From Atrichornis clamosus (lineage: Eukaryota > Chordata > Aves > Passeriformes > Menuridae): a stretch of 64,000 bases of DNA. The notes under the pieces are model-generated. The model was not told where the DNA came from. It did not search any database and saw only the letters and a list, made by a program, of their open reading frames with translations. The position numbers and the translations under genes were made by a program. Below, piece after piece: positions 9,422 through 20,195 of the stretch. The stretch spans positions 47,060 to 111,059 of the forward strand of contig WBMZ01011542.1 of the NCBI GenBank assembly GCA_013400975.1. Reading direction: 5' to 3'. Every line of letters starts with the position of its first letter. The first letter of the stretch is position 1.

Positions 9422-12400
9422 GTGAGTAGTGTATCCAGTTTGCTTTTGATTGCTAAGTAATTAAATAGGAAAGAGGGTTTTTTTTGTGTAGAATGAAGTA
9501 AATGCAGCAGTATGACTTGAAAATGTGAAGTATTAATAACTTTGCAGGTAGTTAAAAAACCAAAACAGGTTGGGTATTGGGATTGTGGGATATTCTCCAT
9601 GGAATGCTGCATTCTCCCCGGGTGCAACTTGGCTTACTTTTATTGAAAATGTAAATAGAAGAGAAATAAATGCTGCCTTAATTTGTGGTTTGATATTTGA
9701 GCCTCCCGTGCAATCTGTCCTCGCTGACAAAACAGCTGTTCCTCACTTGCAGTGTTTTGATAGCCAAAACAGATTTTCCTTTAAAGAAATCTATTAACCC
9801 AATGTCCTGCGTGTTTGCAGTGGAAATGGTCTCTTAATTGCCAGGCAAGGAGTTATTTTCCAACCCAGCTGTTTGCCAGCTCTGTGCTGAGTTCCTTTTG
9901 GAGCCTCCTCCTCCCCACGTGAATCCTCAGCCCAAAGACAGCCCCATCCCCACAGCCCAGCTTTTTCCTTGGAAATCCTGGATATCCTTGGAGGAAAGGC
10001 GGAGGGAATGCCCTGGTGGCAGGCATTGATGTGGGAGCTGTGGCAGATGCTGTCCCTGCGTGTCTCGGGCTCTTCCCACTGCCCAGCTTTCCCCTCACGC
10101 CGTCCTTAGGAGCAGGAGTCGGTTCCTCTCTCCAGGATTTCCTCAGGAGCCAGCATTTCGCGCCCCTTCCTGGTTTTTCACAAAGGTTTAAAGAAGTAAA
10201 GATTCCCCCAAACCTCATTTCCAGTGGAGGAGGGGCTTTCTGGCAGGAAAAACTTCCCAAGGCAAATGTGGCCCATTAAACATCGTGGAGCAGCTTCTTT
10301 CTTTCTGCTGGGGAGCACAGACAAAGCCCTTTAGGGTTTTATGGTGCATTTTGTTCTCTCCCTGTTAAAATGCTCTGTTATTACTGTTCTTCCTCTCTTT
10401 TTACACTTCTACCTCCCTCCCAGTGCTGCCTGCACCCCGTTTCCAGTGTTCTTTCAGATTCTCTGGATGAAAAAAGTATTTTATTCCACATTTTATTCAA
10501 AAAAACCCCAAAGCCCATGAGTTGAATTCTTTGCTGTGCTGCTGCTGGGTCACTCTTTGCCCTTTCTCTGCTCTTCCTTGCAGTTACACCCAGACTTACA
10601 AGCCCGTGTAAAGCAGGAGTAACACACAGCAAGGGAGCATCTGCTCCTGCCAAAACGAGCATCTACCTGGAGTAGTGCTCCTGAAACTCAGGGTGTGCTC
10701 CTAGAATTCAGATATTTTCCTGAATATGATGGACAGAATTCCTGTTTGAAAATATTTCAGCCTTTAAGCAGAGTTTCCTGACCATGACAGAGTTTCCTGA
10801 CCATGCCCAGATTCCTGGGAATGGTGCTGGAGGTGACCTCTGCTCTGCCTCATGTTGTGCTCCCCTTCTGGCAGAGAGCACCAGCAATTACTTAAAGGAA
10901 GAACAAAATGCAAATCAAGAGACCTTGCCTTGTTTTTCTCCCACCAAGACCTTTAATTTGAATTCATAAGGATGTAGTTAAAGAGAAGAAAAAGTATTTT
11001 CTCATCCTGCAGATGAACAGCTTTAACCTTGTCAAACTTTTAGCCCTTCAGACTGCCTAATTTTTTATTTCCTGAATAACCTGATCATAGGTGTTTCCTT
11101 TATGGAAGACCTGGATCCAGGTGGATCTGAGTCTTTTGGGGTGCTCAGGACACAGGTAGGGCCATCTTGGTGCTTCCCTGGCAGGAAAAGTCCAAGTAAC
11201 TCCAGGTCTACAAACACCAAGGCACTGAGGTTGAACTGTCCTGGCTCAGCCTCCCACCTGCCAAGTGATGTAAAAGAGATGTGAAATGAGCCTTTTTAGT
11301 CTTTGCCCTTTTATATTTGCAATAAAGCTGATGTTCTAAGCAAAGGTGGTGAAATGCCCTGTTGCCTTTTACTTGTGTTGTTGCCTCTTTCCCTGGAAAC
11401 TGCTGAACACCTGCTAAATTCCCCTGGGAAAGCAAGAAGTGCAGGTTGTCAGGCTGTACCTGGATGTCTGTACAGGCGTGGGAGCTGACACTGTTGGATT
11501 TGGATAAGTTGTCCTCTACAAACGTTTTTTTTTTTCCCCTCCCTGGAAGAATGCCAGATCTCCCCATCGGTTTGCAAAAAGGTGCTTTCCTTCCTTTTTC
11601 CAGCAGCACTTCCTTTCGTGCCAGCTGTTTCAGCCAGGTTTAGCAGTTGGGTGTGTGGGAAGAGGAGGTTTGTTTTCGGTGCAGAGTGTCAGGATGTGTT
11701 ACGGGGGTGAACAGGAACCAGCAGCCATGTGATTGCCTTCTGTTTGGTTCTGTAAGGAGCAGTGGGGTGTGTGTGTGGTGCTCCAACCTCTTATTTCCAT
11801 TCCACAGCACCTACATTTCCTTTAAAAACCGGGATTCGTTACAATCCACAGGCAGCGGGGACGACACAGGTGGAAAGATTAAATGTCATGGAGGAGTTTC
11901 AATAACTTGGAGTCAGAGCAACGTTAGTGAAGACAAACAGAGAGTGTTTCTGACAGTGGAGGCAGTGAGGGGGGGGAACCAACCCCCAGCAACCCCCCCA
12001 GTCATTAGAGTGAGAAGTTACAGCATAAATGAGAATTACGGCGTCGTTAAGGGTGAACACTGGGACAAGGACCTTGTGAGTGCTTTGGGTTGCAGCATTT
12101 TGGAGCAATTAGGGTTTGCTTTTACAAACTGAACCATAAGGAAAGAACAAAGTGGGGTTTTCTTTATTGCTGGGCACTGGCCTAAGTGTTTTCCCAGTGG
12201 TGCGGTCAGGAAAATCCATGTTCTCCACCAGGAGCAGAGTTAGGTCAGTGCTGAGCACGTGGGAAACTCAGACCTGGAGTGAGACAACCTGTTCTTGCAG
12301 GTAATGCCGACGTGGAATCCTGGAATGGCTGGAAGGGACCTTAAAGCCCATCCCATTCCATGGGCAGGCACACCTTCCACTATCCCAGGTTGTTCCAAAC

Positions 12401-13389
12401 CCTGTCCCGCCTGGCCTTGGACACTTCCAGGGGTCCAGGGGCAGCCACAGCTTCTCGGGACAACCTGTGCCAGGGCCTCCCCACCCTCACAGCCAGGAAT
12501 TCCTTCCCAATATCTCATCCAAAACCTCCTCTCTTTCAGTTTGTAGCGATTCTCTGCTTTCAGTCTGTTTGTCCATTTTTATTTTTTTCCCTTCTACTTG
12601 GGAGGTTTTTAATTCCCAATTTCAAATTTACTTCCTTGCCTAAGAATTTGTCTTTCACCCCGGGGACACTTTGAACCTGGATTTGGTCACGAATGTCCTT
12701 TGCAGAACAGAAGGGAAGCAACACTTCCCAGTCCCTTGGGAATGTCTGTAGGGCTGTTAGAGGGAATGAGGCTTCTCCTCGTCTCCATGAACGTGGGATG
12801 CTGGCAGGGCAGGGCTGTGCCAGGTGGGAGCTCGTGTCCCATTCTGGATTTACTGGGAAAACTTGACCTGCTTCCCAAGGAGCTCCTGGTATTTCACTTC
12901 AGACATCTGTGGGCACAACCAAACCCTCCCTGCTGTGATATCCAGAGGGAACAGCTCTAATCATGGATCTAAATATCATAGTGGATGCCAGGGAATGATG
13001 GGACAAGAGCTGGGATACTTTGCACTTTAAAATCTGCTTTTTGGGATGATTTTATTATTCCCAGGACATTTTTCCAAGTGGTTTGAAATTCTCTAGTTCT
13101 GATATTCTGCCCTGTGACTGGGAGGTTTTCTAACACGTTTTTGTTGTTGTTTTTCTGAGTGTTAATGCTGCAAGCAAAGATCAGGAATGTGGTAAGAAGA
13201 GACCCGAGTGCTGTCTCAGGTGTTTGCCCAGAGTTTGGGAGATTTTTCAGGTCCCTTATTTCTGCCACAGTTGTTGTTCCATCATTGCCAGTGTTTGTAT
13301 TAATAAGCAAGGCCTGGAAAAGCCTTGGGGCTTCAGATGTAGGGCCCTGTTTCATTCTGCACTTACCTGAGTGTCGTTTGTCCCTGCAG
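9422..13389 (+). other. MAP2K5: MAP2K5 intron, 4.0 kb
   Basis: No coding sequence recognised. One reverse CR1 copy at 12312-12545 and a short direct duplication of AGAGTTTCCTGACCATG near 10770-10805. The rest looks like ordinary unique intron; a 161-codon open frame at 11647-12132 has no recognisable family and is taken as chance. Confidence 0.75.
12312..12545 (-). mobile_element. CR1: CR1 3' fragment, reverse
   Basis: Reads in reverse from GGAATCCTGGAATGGCTGG through CATGGGCAGGCACACCTTCC and CCTGGCCTTGGACACTTCC to the region of CCAGGAATTCCTTCCC. Confidence 0.93.
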
Positions 13390-13451
13390 GGGGTTCTTTG
13401 GATGTTTATAGAAAAATTCCAGAGCACGTTCTTGGAAGAATAGCAGTGGCT
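13390..13451 (+). CDS. MAP2K5: MAP2K5 exon: hinge to alphaD/alphaE
   Basis: A 62-bp exon from acceptor CCCTGCAG to donor GTAAGT. Its first two bases complete the split Gly246 codon, then it reads GSLDVYRKIPEHVLGRIAVA (human 247-266). It covers the end of the hinge, the alphaD region and the start of the alphaE helix. The GGSLD motif spanning the junction is the MAP2K hinge signature. The Ile in KIPEH is a Met/Ile position between species, as I recall. The exon starts at phase 1 and ends at phase 0, the reciprocal of the previous exon, so the two must be kept or skipped together to hold the frame. Confidence 0.97.
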
Positions 13452-13679
13452 GTAAGTACTTTTATTTCTTTTCACCTCTCAGTTTTGGACTCTGTGTGTG
13501 ATTTGAGTGGTCGTGGGTCCCCTTGGGACGCTGAGGCACCTCCAGGATCTGTGTCCCTGTGTGGAAGGAGGGTCTTTCCTCTCTCCTTCTCTTCCAAAGC
13601 ATCCCCTGTGCACAGGGACTCTGGGATGAAGGAAAAGGTCCTTCTGAGGGACCAACACGTGGGTGTCTGGAGGTTCACG

Positions 13680-14112
13680 AGGTGATGAGAGGGATGGGAA
13701 ACCTCTCCTGGGAGGAAAGGCTGAGGGTTGGGGTTGTTCAGCCTGGAGAGGAGGATCCAGGGAGAGCTCAGAGCCCCTTCCAGGGCCTAAAGGGGCTCCA
13801 GGAGAGCGACTTGGGACACGGGATGGAGGGATAGGACAATGGGAAGGGCTTCCCACTGCCAGAGGGAAGGGTTAGATGGGATATTGGGAAGGAATTGTTC
13901 CCTGGGAGGGTAGTGAGGGGCTGGGATGGAATTCTCAGAGAAGCTGTGGCTGCCCCTGAATCCCTGGAAGTGTCCAAGGCCAGGTTGGACGGGGCTTGGA
14001 GCAACCTGGGCTAGTGGGAGGTGTCCCTGCCCATGGCAGGGGCTGGAATGGGATGAGCTTTAAGGTCCCTTCCCACCCAAACCATTCCAGGGTTCTATTA
14101 CAGGATTCTGTG
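13680..14112 (+). mobile_element. CR1: CR1 3' fragment, about 430 bp
   Basis: Includes GAGAGGATGAGA-like 5' sequence, GTTCAGCCTGGAGAGGAGG, CAGGGCCTAAAGGGGCTCC and the 3' end CCATTCCAGGGTTC, with a further GATTCTGTG at 14104. It begins about 230 bp after the donor at 13452. Confidence 0.93.
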
Positions 14113-14886
14113 TAAAAGGATGTGAGAAACTGAGTGGGATAAGGGGGAAAAAAAAGGATTTGCCGAAGGTCTGCGTGGCCATGTTTCTTCCTATCCATGT
14201 TTCTTCCTGTCCGCCCTGTAGGATGGAGCACTGCTCTTAATCACCTCTATGTAGCCTTTAACCCTCAAGGTGTTGGCAGTGGGATCCCTACAGCACCTGG
14301 AAGCTCATCCTCGGGGCTCTGCAGCGTTGGGTTGCTAAAAATCCCCTAGCCATGACTGAGAACTCGAATTGCAGACCAACAGCAAAATCAAGAAGTTTGA
14401 TTAAAAACCCATCCTTTTCCCCAGCTGCACACAGGGTAACGACCAATGTCTCCGTGGATCTCACAAGGGAGGGAGATGCTGCTAAACAATTGCTAAATAT
14501 GAGGAATACTTTGATAACTTCAGCAGTTTAAAGCATAACAAAGTTATTCTATCATGTGCCATTTAATTAAGTGCTGGGTTTTCACATTCATTATACATCA
14601 AGCTGACAATTTAAATCCTTTAATCCAACACAGGCAGCTATTTGGTCTCTGTTCATTGTAATTCACAGCTCTACTTTCCTCTTAATTTGTGTGGCCTGCC
14701 CAGGGTGATGAACATCCTTCTCTGATGCTGTTTCCTCTAAGTAGCTTCAAATCTGCTCATTATATACCTGGCAGTTTCTCATGGAATTTGAGTGCTTTTC
14801 ACCTCCAGTTCAGAGGGAAAACGTTTCATCTCTCCTTCCCTATGGAGCAGGGAGTGGGAAGTTGCTCACAGTATCCCCACATCCCC

Positions 14887-14899
14887 GATGATGATGATG

Positions 14900-14947
<48 letters not shown>

Positions 14948-14960
14948 CTGATGATGATGG
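14887..14960. repeat. (GAT)n microsatellite
   Basis: About 24 GAT units with one GAG-type and one GCT-type interruption. Probably polymorphic. In one frame it would encode poly-Asp and in another poly-Met, but the surrounding open frame is not a gene. Confidence 0.97.
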
Positions 14961-15966
14961 TGTGTGTGGTTTAATAATACTGGGATGGGCTTTCCTCATT
15001 CCTTCAGCTGCTTATTCCTCCTCATTTTCCTTTCCCTCACTTTTTTTGGGGGCCTTGTCTCCCCCATCCTCCCCAGCCCACCCTGGCATTCCACAGGTGT
15101 TCCCTTCCCGTTTTCCTCTTATCCATAATGGTGGTGCTTCAGCCCCATCTTTTATGTCTCTCTCTGGATTTTTTTTGTTCCCCTCGGGGTCATTTTGCTC
15201 CAGATCAGTCACTTTGTGAGCCTGACTCCCTGACATGGATATTTAACTTTTCCTAGTTATTTTATTTCCTGCTTCCCCGTGCCCACAGCGGAGCAGGGGG
15301 TCAGGGAAGAGGGGAACAAAGGAGCTTCAGAGGAGGAACTCGCCCCTTCCTCCTGCTTCCAGAGCAGAGGGTGTGCGCTGAGGCTGAGCCAGCTCTGGCA
15401 GCTGCTCTGCTCCTGGTGCTGGTTTTTGGCACAGTGGAATCATTGGAAGGAGGCAGCAAAAGCTTTGTTTTCCCTGGAATGTACCCGTGGCAGCAGGAAT
15501 GGCTCCTCTGAGCCTGCCCAGGTTGTGTGTGCCGTGTCAGCCCCGGCCCTTCCTGGGGGCTGGGGCACCTTTTTGCCAAGTGCTGCCCACAGACACCGTG
15601 ATCCCCCCTGAACAGCTTGGGAAGATCACCCAGATCCTGGGGATTGCTGCTCCCTGCTGCCGAGGGGGAGTGCCTAAGGTGGATGGCTTTTGTAGACAAA
15701 ACCTGGAGCTTCCATAGTTCCTTTTTTTTTACCTTCCCCACGTACAGAATCATTTGTTTTTTATTCTCCCGAGACATGCACAGCGCACGAATCCATGGAA
15801 GCTGCTTAGTAATAGGTGTGACCTGCACATCTGTTAGTGAGAGTAACCTCCTGTTGGATTTGTAGAAGTTTTTAAGTTAAACCATTTCCAGAGGAGAAGG
15901 ATGCAGGCACATCCAGGCATTTGCTTCATCCCAGCACTCCTCAGCCTCCAACTTTAGGATTTCAGT

Positions 15967-16015
15967 GGTTGGATTCGTTGATCTGAGAAGGCTTTTCCAA
16001 CCTAAATGGTTCTAA
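15967..16015 (+). mobile_element. CR1: CR1 3' tail, short
   Basis: GGTTGGATTCGTTGATCTG followed by GGCTTTTCCAACCTAAATGG marks the end of a CR1 of the AACCTAAATGATTC type. It lies just left of the head-to-head pair. Confidence 0.6.
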
Positions 16016-16068
16016 ATGTGCATGACTGGGTCTCTTCCTCACACACTCCCCTCTCAACCAGATTTTCT

Positions 16069-16298
16069 CATGGATGTGGAGCTGCTGGAGAGAGCCCAGA
16101 GGAGGCCATGGAGATGCTCCAAGGGCTGGAGCCCCTCTGCTCTGGAGCTAGGCTGGGAGAGATGGGAATGTTCACCTGGAGAGGAGAAGGCTCCAGGGAG
16201 AGCTCAGAGCCCCTGCCAGGGCCTAAAGGGGCTCCAGGAGAGCTGGAGAGGGATTGGGACAAGGGATGGAGGGACAGGACACAGGGACTGGCTTCTTA
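16069..16298 (+). mobile_element. CR1: CR1 internal fragment, left arm of inverted pair
   Basis: Runs from GAGCTGCTGGAGAGAGCCCA through GCTCCAAGGGCTGGAGCCCC and CAGGGCCTAAAGGGGCTCC to ACAGGGACTGGCTTCT. It stops there, well short of the usual CR1 3' end, and is followed directly by CR1 in the other orientation. Confidence 0.9.
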
Positions 16299-16300
16299 TC

Positions 16301-16585
16301 TAACCTGGCCTTGGACACGTCCAGGGATCCAGGGGCAGCCACAGCTTCTCTGGGCACCCTGTGCCAGGGCCTCCCCACCCTCCCAGGGAACAATTCCTTC
16401 CCAAAATCCCATCTATCCCTGCCCTCTGGCAGTGAGAAGCCATTCCCCCTCTCCTGTGACTCCATCCTTAGTAAAGTCTCTCTCCATCTTTCTTGTTGTC
16501 TCCTTCAGACACTGGAAGGCCACGGTTGGGTCACCCTGGAGCTTCTCTTTTCCAGGCTGAACCATCCCAATTCTCTCAGATTTCC
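16301..16585 (-). mobile_element. CR1: CR1 internal fragment, right arm of inverted pair
   Basis: In reverse orientation from TAACCTGGCCTTGGACACGT through GGGCACCCTGTGCCAGGGCC and CCCTCTGGCAGTGAGAAGCC. It lacks the terminal octamer end. After about 16480 the match becomes diverged but still resembles the CR1 body. Confidence 0.88.
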
Positions 16586-17535
16586 TGTAGGAGGCATGGA
16601 GGGGTCTCTGACTTCGCCACGGAATTCTCCCTGGTTTCCGTGTGGAACAGTGTCTGCAGGGGAAATCTCTCTCCTCCCTCGTGTTCTCGATTTGTGGGAA
16701 GGCCTGGTGTGTTTTTTGAAGGAAAAGCGTCCCCTGGGAGCCCCAGAGTGGTGCTGTGGTCACTCCTGCTTTGGTGCTGCTGTGTCCTGGCTTGGGCTGG
16801 GGATGTTCAATCCTCTCTCCCTCCGCTTGCCACTTCACACATTTATTTTGCCTTCAATTTCTGAGGCAGTGACATTGTGCTCTGTATTTTGAGTGCTAAT
16901 GTTGATTGAAGTTCTCCCTGAAAGGATGTGCACTTGAACTGTCAGGAGAGTGAGTGATTGACAGCAGGCAGAAGTACTTTTTGTGTCAAGGCTTTGTCAA
17001 GGCATTGTTGTCAAACCTACTTTACTGAATACCAATAATTCCTGCTGCAGCTTCCATCAAAAGATTCTCTCTTCCAGCACCCTTTTAGAATAATATTTAA
17101 TGCTTAAGAGTCCTTCCCTAATAGGCAAATGTAAGGGGAGTGAATAACGGTGCCTTCCACGAGGTGAGTCCATTTGGGGGGCTCCTGGGAGCATCTTGAC
17201 AGCCCAGGAAAAAGGGGGAAACTCCTTTTTATTCCTTGGTACACTGACAGAATCTGAAGGCAGAGTTTGTTTCATGCCATGTCTTTCCAGCTGCTTACCC
17301 AGCACATGCTCCATAATAAAGATATTTGGTAGCTCACTGCTGATTTTTTTTTTCCATAAGAAATATTTCCTTTTTTTCCTATGGATGCTTGCTTTAAACC
17401 AAATAATTTTCTAATGGTTTTAAAGATTTTCAATTGTCTAAATATATTTTTGATAATCAAAGAGCTTACTGTTCTGAAAATCCCTTTGGCCATTGGAGGA
17501 AGCCTGAAATGTTGCAGGTCCTTGATGTAGGTTTG

Positions 17536-17690
17536 CATTATTTTTTAATTTTATTATTATCATTATTATTGTTGTTGTTATTAGTTTAATTTTTTATTTA
17601 ATTTTTTAATTTAAAAATGTTTGTCTTATTATCACATATCATTAGATTAGATATTATAATTATAATATGTCTTATTATCATGTTGTATAA
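17536..17690. repeat. AT-rich low-complexity region
   Basis: TTTAATTTTATTATTATCAT-type sequence with ATT and GTT triplet runs and TATAATTATAATATG, almost no G or C. Confidence 0.9.
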
Positions 17691-17723
17691 ATAGAATTCC
17701 CATATTTTGCTTTTCATAGAGTA

Positions 17724-17782
17724 ATGGAATCATAGAATCGTGAAGTTTGGAAAAAACCCTTTAAAATCACCAAATCCAGCCT
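17724..17782 (-). mobile_element. CR1: CR1 3' tail, reverse
   Basis: Begins with GGAATCATAGAATCGTGAAG and TTTGGAAAAAACCCTTTAAA, then ATCACCAAATCCAGCC, the reverse complement of a CR1 3' terminus. Confidence 0.75.
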
Positions 17783-19014
17783 TTTTGAAAGGCTTGAGGT
17801 GAACAAACCCACACCTCTGGGCAGGCAGAATTGGACCAAACCTTGCCTTAAAGGTGGCAACCATCCAGAAAGTTGGGTTTGGAGTGTGAGTTTAGGAGAG
17901 GAATTATCTCCTGGAACAGTTTATTTGGGATCCACCATCATGATTTGCTTTACAAAGAGGTTCTGACTCCTACATCATTTTTCTTACAGAATAAATTTTA
18001 AAATGTAAAAGAATTTCTAATCCGAGAAGAAGGCAGAAAATTACTCTGCTCTCTGCCTTCACTCTGTTTCATATTTTTAGCACTTCTGCTTGATCAGTGC
18101 AACACAAATAATTTCATTTTAGGCTGCTCAGACGACCAAAAAATGTAATTGTTTTGACTGCAGAACTGACACAACTTGAGCGGTGTCAGAAATGCTTCGT
18201 TGTTCTGGAGACGCACGAGGAAAACGCCTTGGGAATGAATCAAATGTCACCTCAGAGCTGGGAAAGTGCCCGAAAAAGCTCTGTTGGTTGATAGTTTTAC
18301 TGGAGTTAACTGGGATTTGGGGTTGGATTTCCCGGTTTTGGTGGCGGAAGGAGCGAACTGTGGAATGGCAGGGCAAGGTGTGCCCCAGTTCTTGTGTTTC
18401 AGGAGTTGTGTTTCCTCTGCTGTGGGATGCGTCAGGATTCGAGTTGGGCCCAAGGTGAAGGATGAGAGAATTTTTACAGCTCAGAAAGCAAAGTTGCACG
18501 TTTGCATGGAGTAAATAAAAGCGTGGAAAGTAAAGGCAAAGGCCTTACAGGATGCAGCACGTGGAGAGAAAAGGAAGGGAGGATGACGTGGAAGAGGCTC
18601 TTAGAAGATTTCCTTGTTTTCTGGCCTTTAATTTCACTGAGCTGCTTTTGTTGCCAGAAGACAAATCCTTGCATCCTTTGTCTTTCATGATTTTGAACAC
18701 CCCAGCAGAGACGGGTGAATTAAAAACGCACTGGAGTTCCTGGAGGGGCTCAGTCCAAGCTCAGCTTCACCCTCCAGGTCCTGGGAAGAAACCAGTGTGT
18801 GCATTATTGAAGGACCTGCTGCAGGTTTTTTCCAGGGGCTCACCTGGGTCCTGAACTCCTCTGGGAGGGATGTGGGGTCTCCCTTCTTGTCCTCCTGCCT
18901 CCATTCCTTGAACTGGGGCCTCTGATATCCCACCCCAGCTGAGATGTTGGCATTTTTCCTACCAGGAATCCCTAAAATGTGATTATCTTTTAAAATGTTT
19001 TTGTTTCTTTTCAG

Positions 19015-19063
19015 GTTGTGAAAGGCCTGACCTATTTATGGAGTCTAAAGATTTTACACAGAG
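19015..19063 (+). CDS. MAP2K5: MAP2K5 exon: alphaE and HRD start
   Basis: A 49-bp exon from acceptor TTTTCAG to donor GTGAGT, reading VVKGLTYLWSLKILHR plus the first base of an aspartate codon (human 267-283). It forms the end of helix alphaE and the beginning of the catalytic loop. The catalytic aspartate of the HRD motif (D283) is split by the following 6.4-kb intron. The acceptor is preceded by a strong T-rich tract. Both flanking introns are long (5.6 and 6.4 kb), so this small exon depends on exon definition. Conservation to the human peptide appears complete from memory. Confidence 0.97.
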
Positions 19064-19851
19064 GTGAGTAACAGCTGCTTTCTGTGTTCCAGTGAAATTT
19101 TAACGCCACTTTCTCCAAAAACACTTGACCAAACAAACATCTGGTTTGAGTGCAGTGGGGCAATGCAGAATGAATCCTGCTCATTAACCTTGCACACTTC
19201 CTTGTAAAATGCTTTTACTGCTCTTTTATTGCCCTCCCTCCTCCCCTGAAAAGAAAAGGACTGAAGAGAGAAATGAATTTGACAGAGATTTAGAAGCTTA
19301 GGCTTGCAAACAGGTGCCCAGTGGCAAAACCAGCATGGAGATGAGATGTTTGACTGGTGCTGGACGTAGAAAACAGGTCATGAATTGTCCTTGGTACGTG
19401 GGAGATCTCCTGTGACAGCCACGAGTGTTGCTGGGGTCTCAGATCTCTAAAATCGTGGCCCACTATCCCCTACCATGGTCATGGACAGTTAAAAGCTTTA
19501 AACTTGCTTGGATAAAAGTTATTTTTGGAGTTTTGCTGTTTATTCTCTTTTCTGGAGCTAATTTGGCTTTTTTTTTTTTTTTTTGGTAAGTCCCACTTAT
19601 TTCTTGCCTTTTAATGTTACATTTTGTTTAAAATGTGTCTATTTTGACAAATTAATTATCTCTACTAAAACTTCCATCAGATACACTAAAACCTTCCACA
19701 GCAATGTGGGAAATGCTGGTTAAAGAACAAAGAAGCCTCTTTCCCCTACACCAAGGTCCCAAGACAAATTAAAAAAAGAACCTCCTTGCATTTGTAAAGT
19801 TTCTAAAGGATCTGGAAGTAGCTGCAATAGGTGAGAGCATTCCCTGTAAGT

Positions 19852-20195
19852 GAATCCTGGAATCGTTTGTGTTGGGAGGGGCCTTAAAGCCCATCTCATC
19901 CCATCCCTGCCATGGCAGGGACACCTCCCACCATCCCAGGGTGCTCCAAGCCCCTCCAACCTGGCCTTGGACACTCCCAGGGATCCAGGGGCAGCCACAG
20001 CTTCTCTGGGAACCTGTGCCAGGGCCTCCCCACCCTCACAGGGAAGGATTTTTTCTGTGTATTTAACCTCCAGGGATGGGGACTCCTGTGCCAGGGCTGG
20101 ACAGCCCTTTTTTGTGAAGAGATTTTTCCCAATACCCAACCTGACCCTCCCCTGGCACAATTTGAGGCCATTCCCTCTCATCCCTTGTCCCCCCG
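19852..20195 (-). mobile_element. CR1: CR1 3' fragment, reverse
   Basis: Starts GAATCCTGGAATCG and continues with GCCATGGCAGGGACACCTCC and CAACCTGGCCTTGGACACTC. The part from 20040 to 20110 departs from the other copies (it includes TTTAACCTCCAGGGATGGGG), suggesting a different subfamily body. Confidence 0.9.

Larger units (their letters stand above)
13452..19014 (+). other. MAP2K5: MAP2K5 intron, 5.6 kb
   Basis: Holds a long forward CR1 (13680-14112), a (GAT)n microsatellite (14887-14960), a head-to-head CR1 pair (16069-16585), an AT-rich patch (17536-17690) and a reverse CR1 tail (17724-17782). No gene recognised. Confidence 0.8.

Noticed and set aside
11647..12132. 161-codon + strand frame
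   Set aside because: No domain, signal or family recognised; located wholly within an intron with no supporting splice or promoter signal.
14689..15219. 176-codon frame with a poly-Asp stretch
   Set aside because: The Asp run is the (GAT)n microsatellite; the flanks show no family or codon signal.
16006..16892. Overlapping + strand frames of 184 and 212 codons
   Set aside because: Both translate the inverted CR1 pair in non-coding frames; the CR1 reverse transcriptase frame is not present because only the 3' region of the element was copied.
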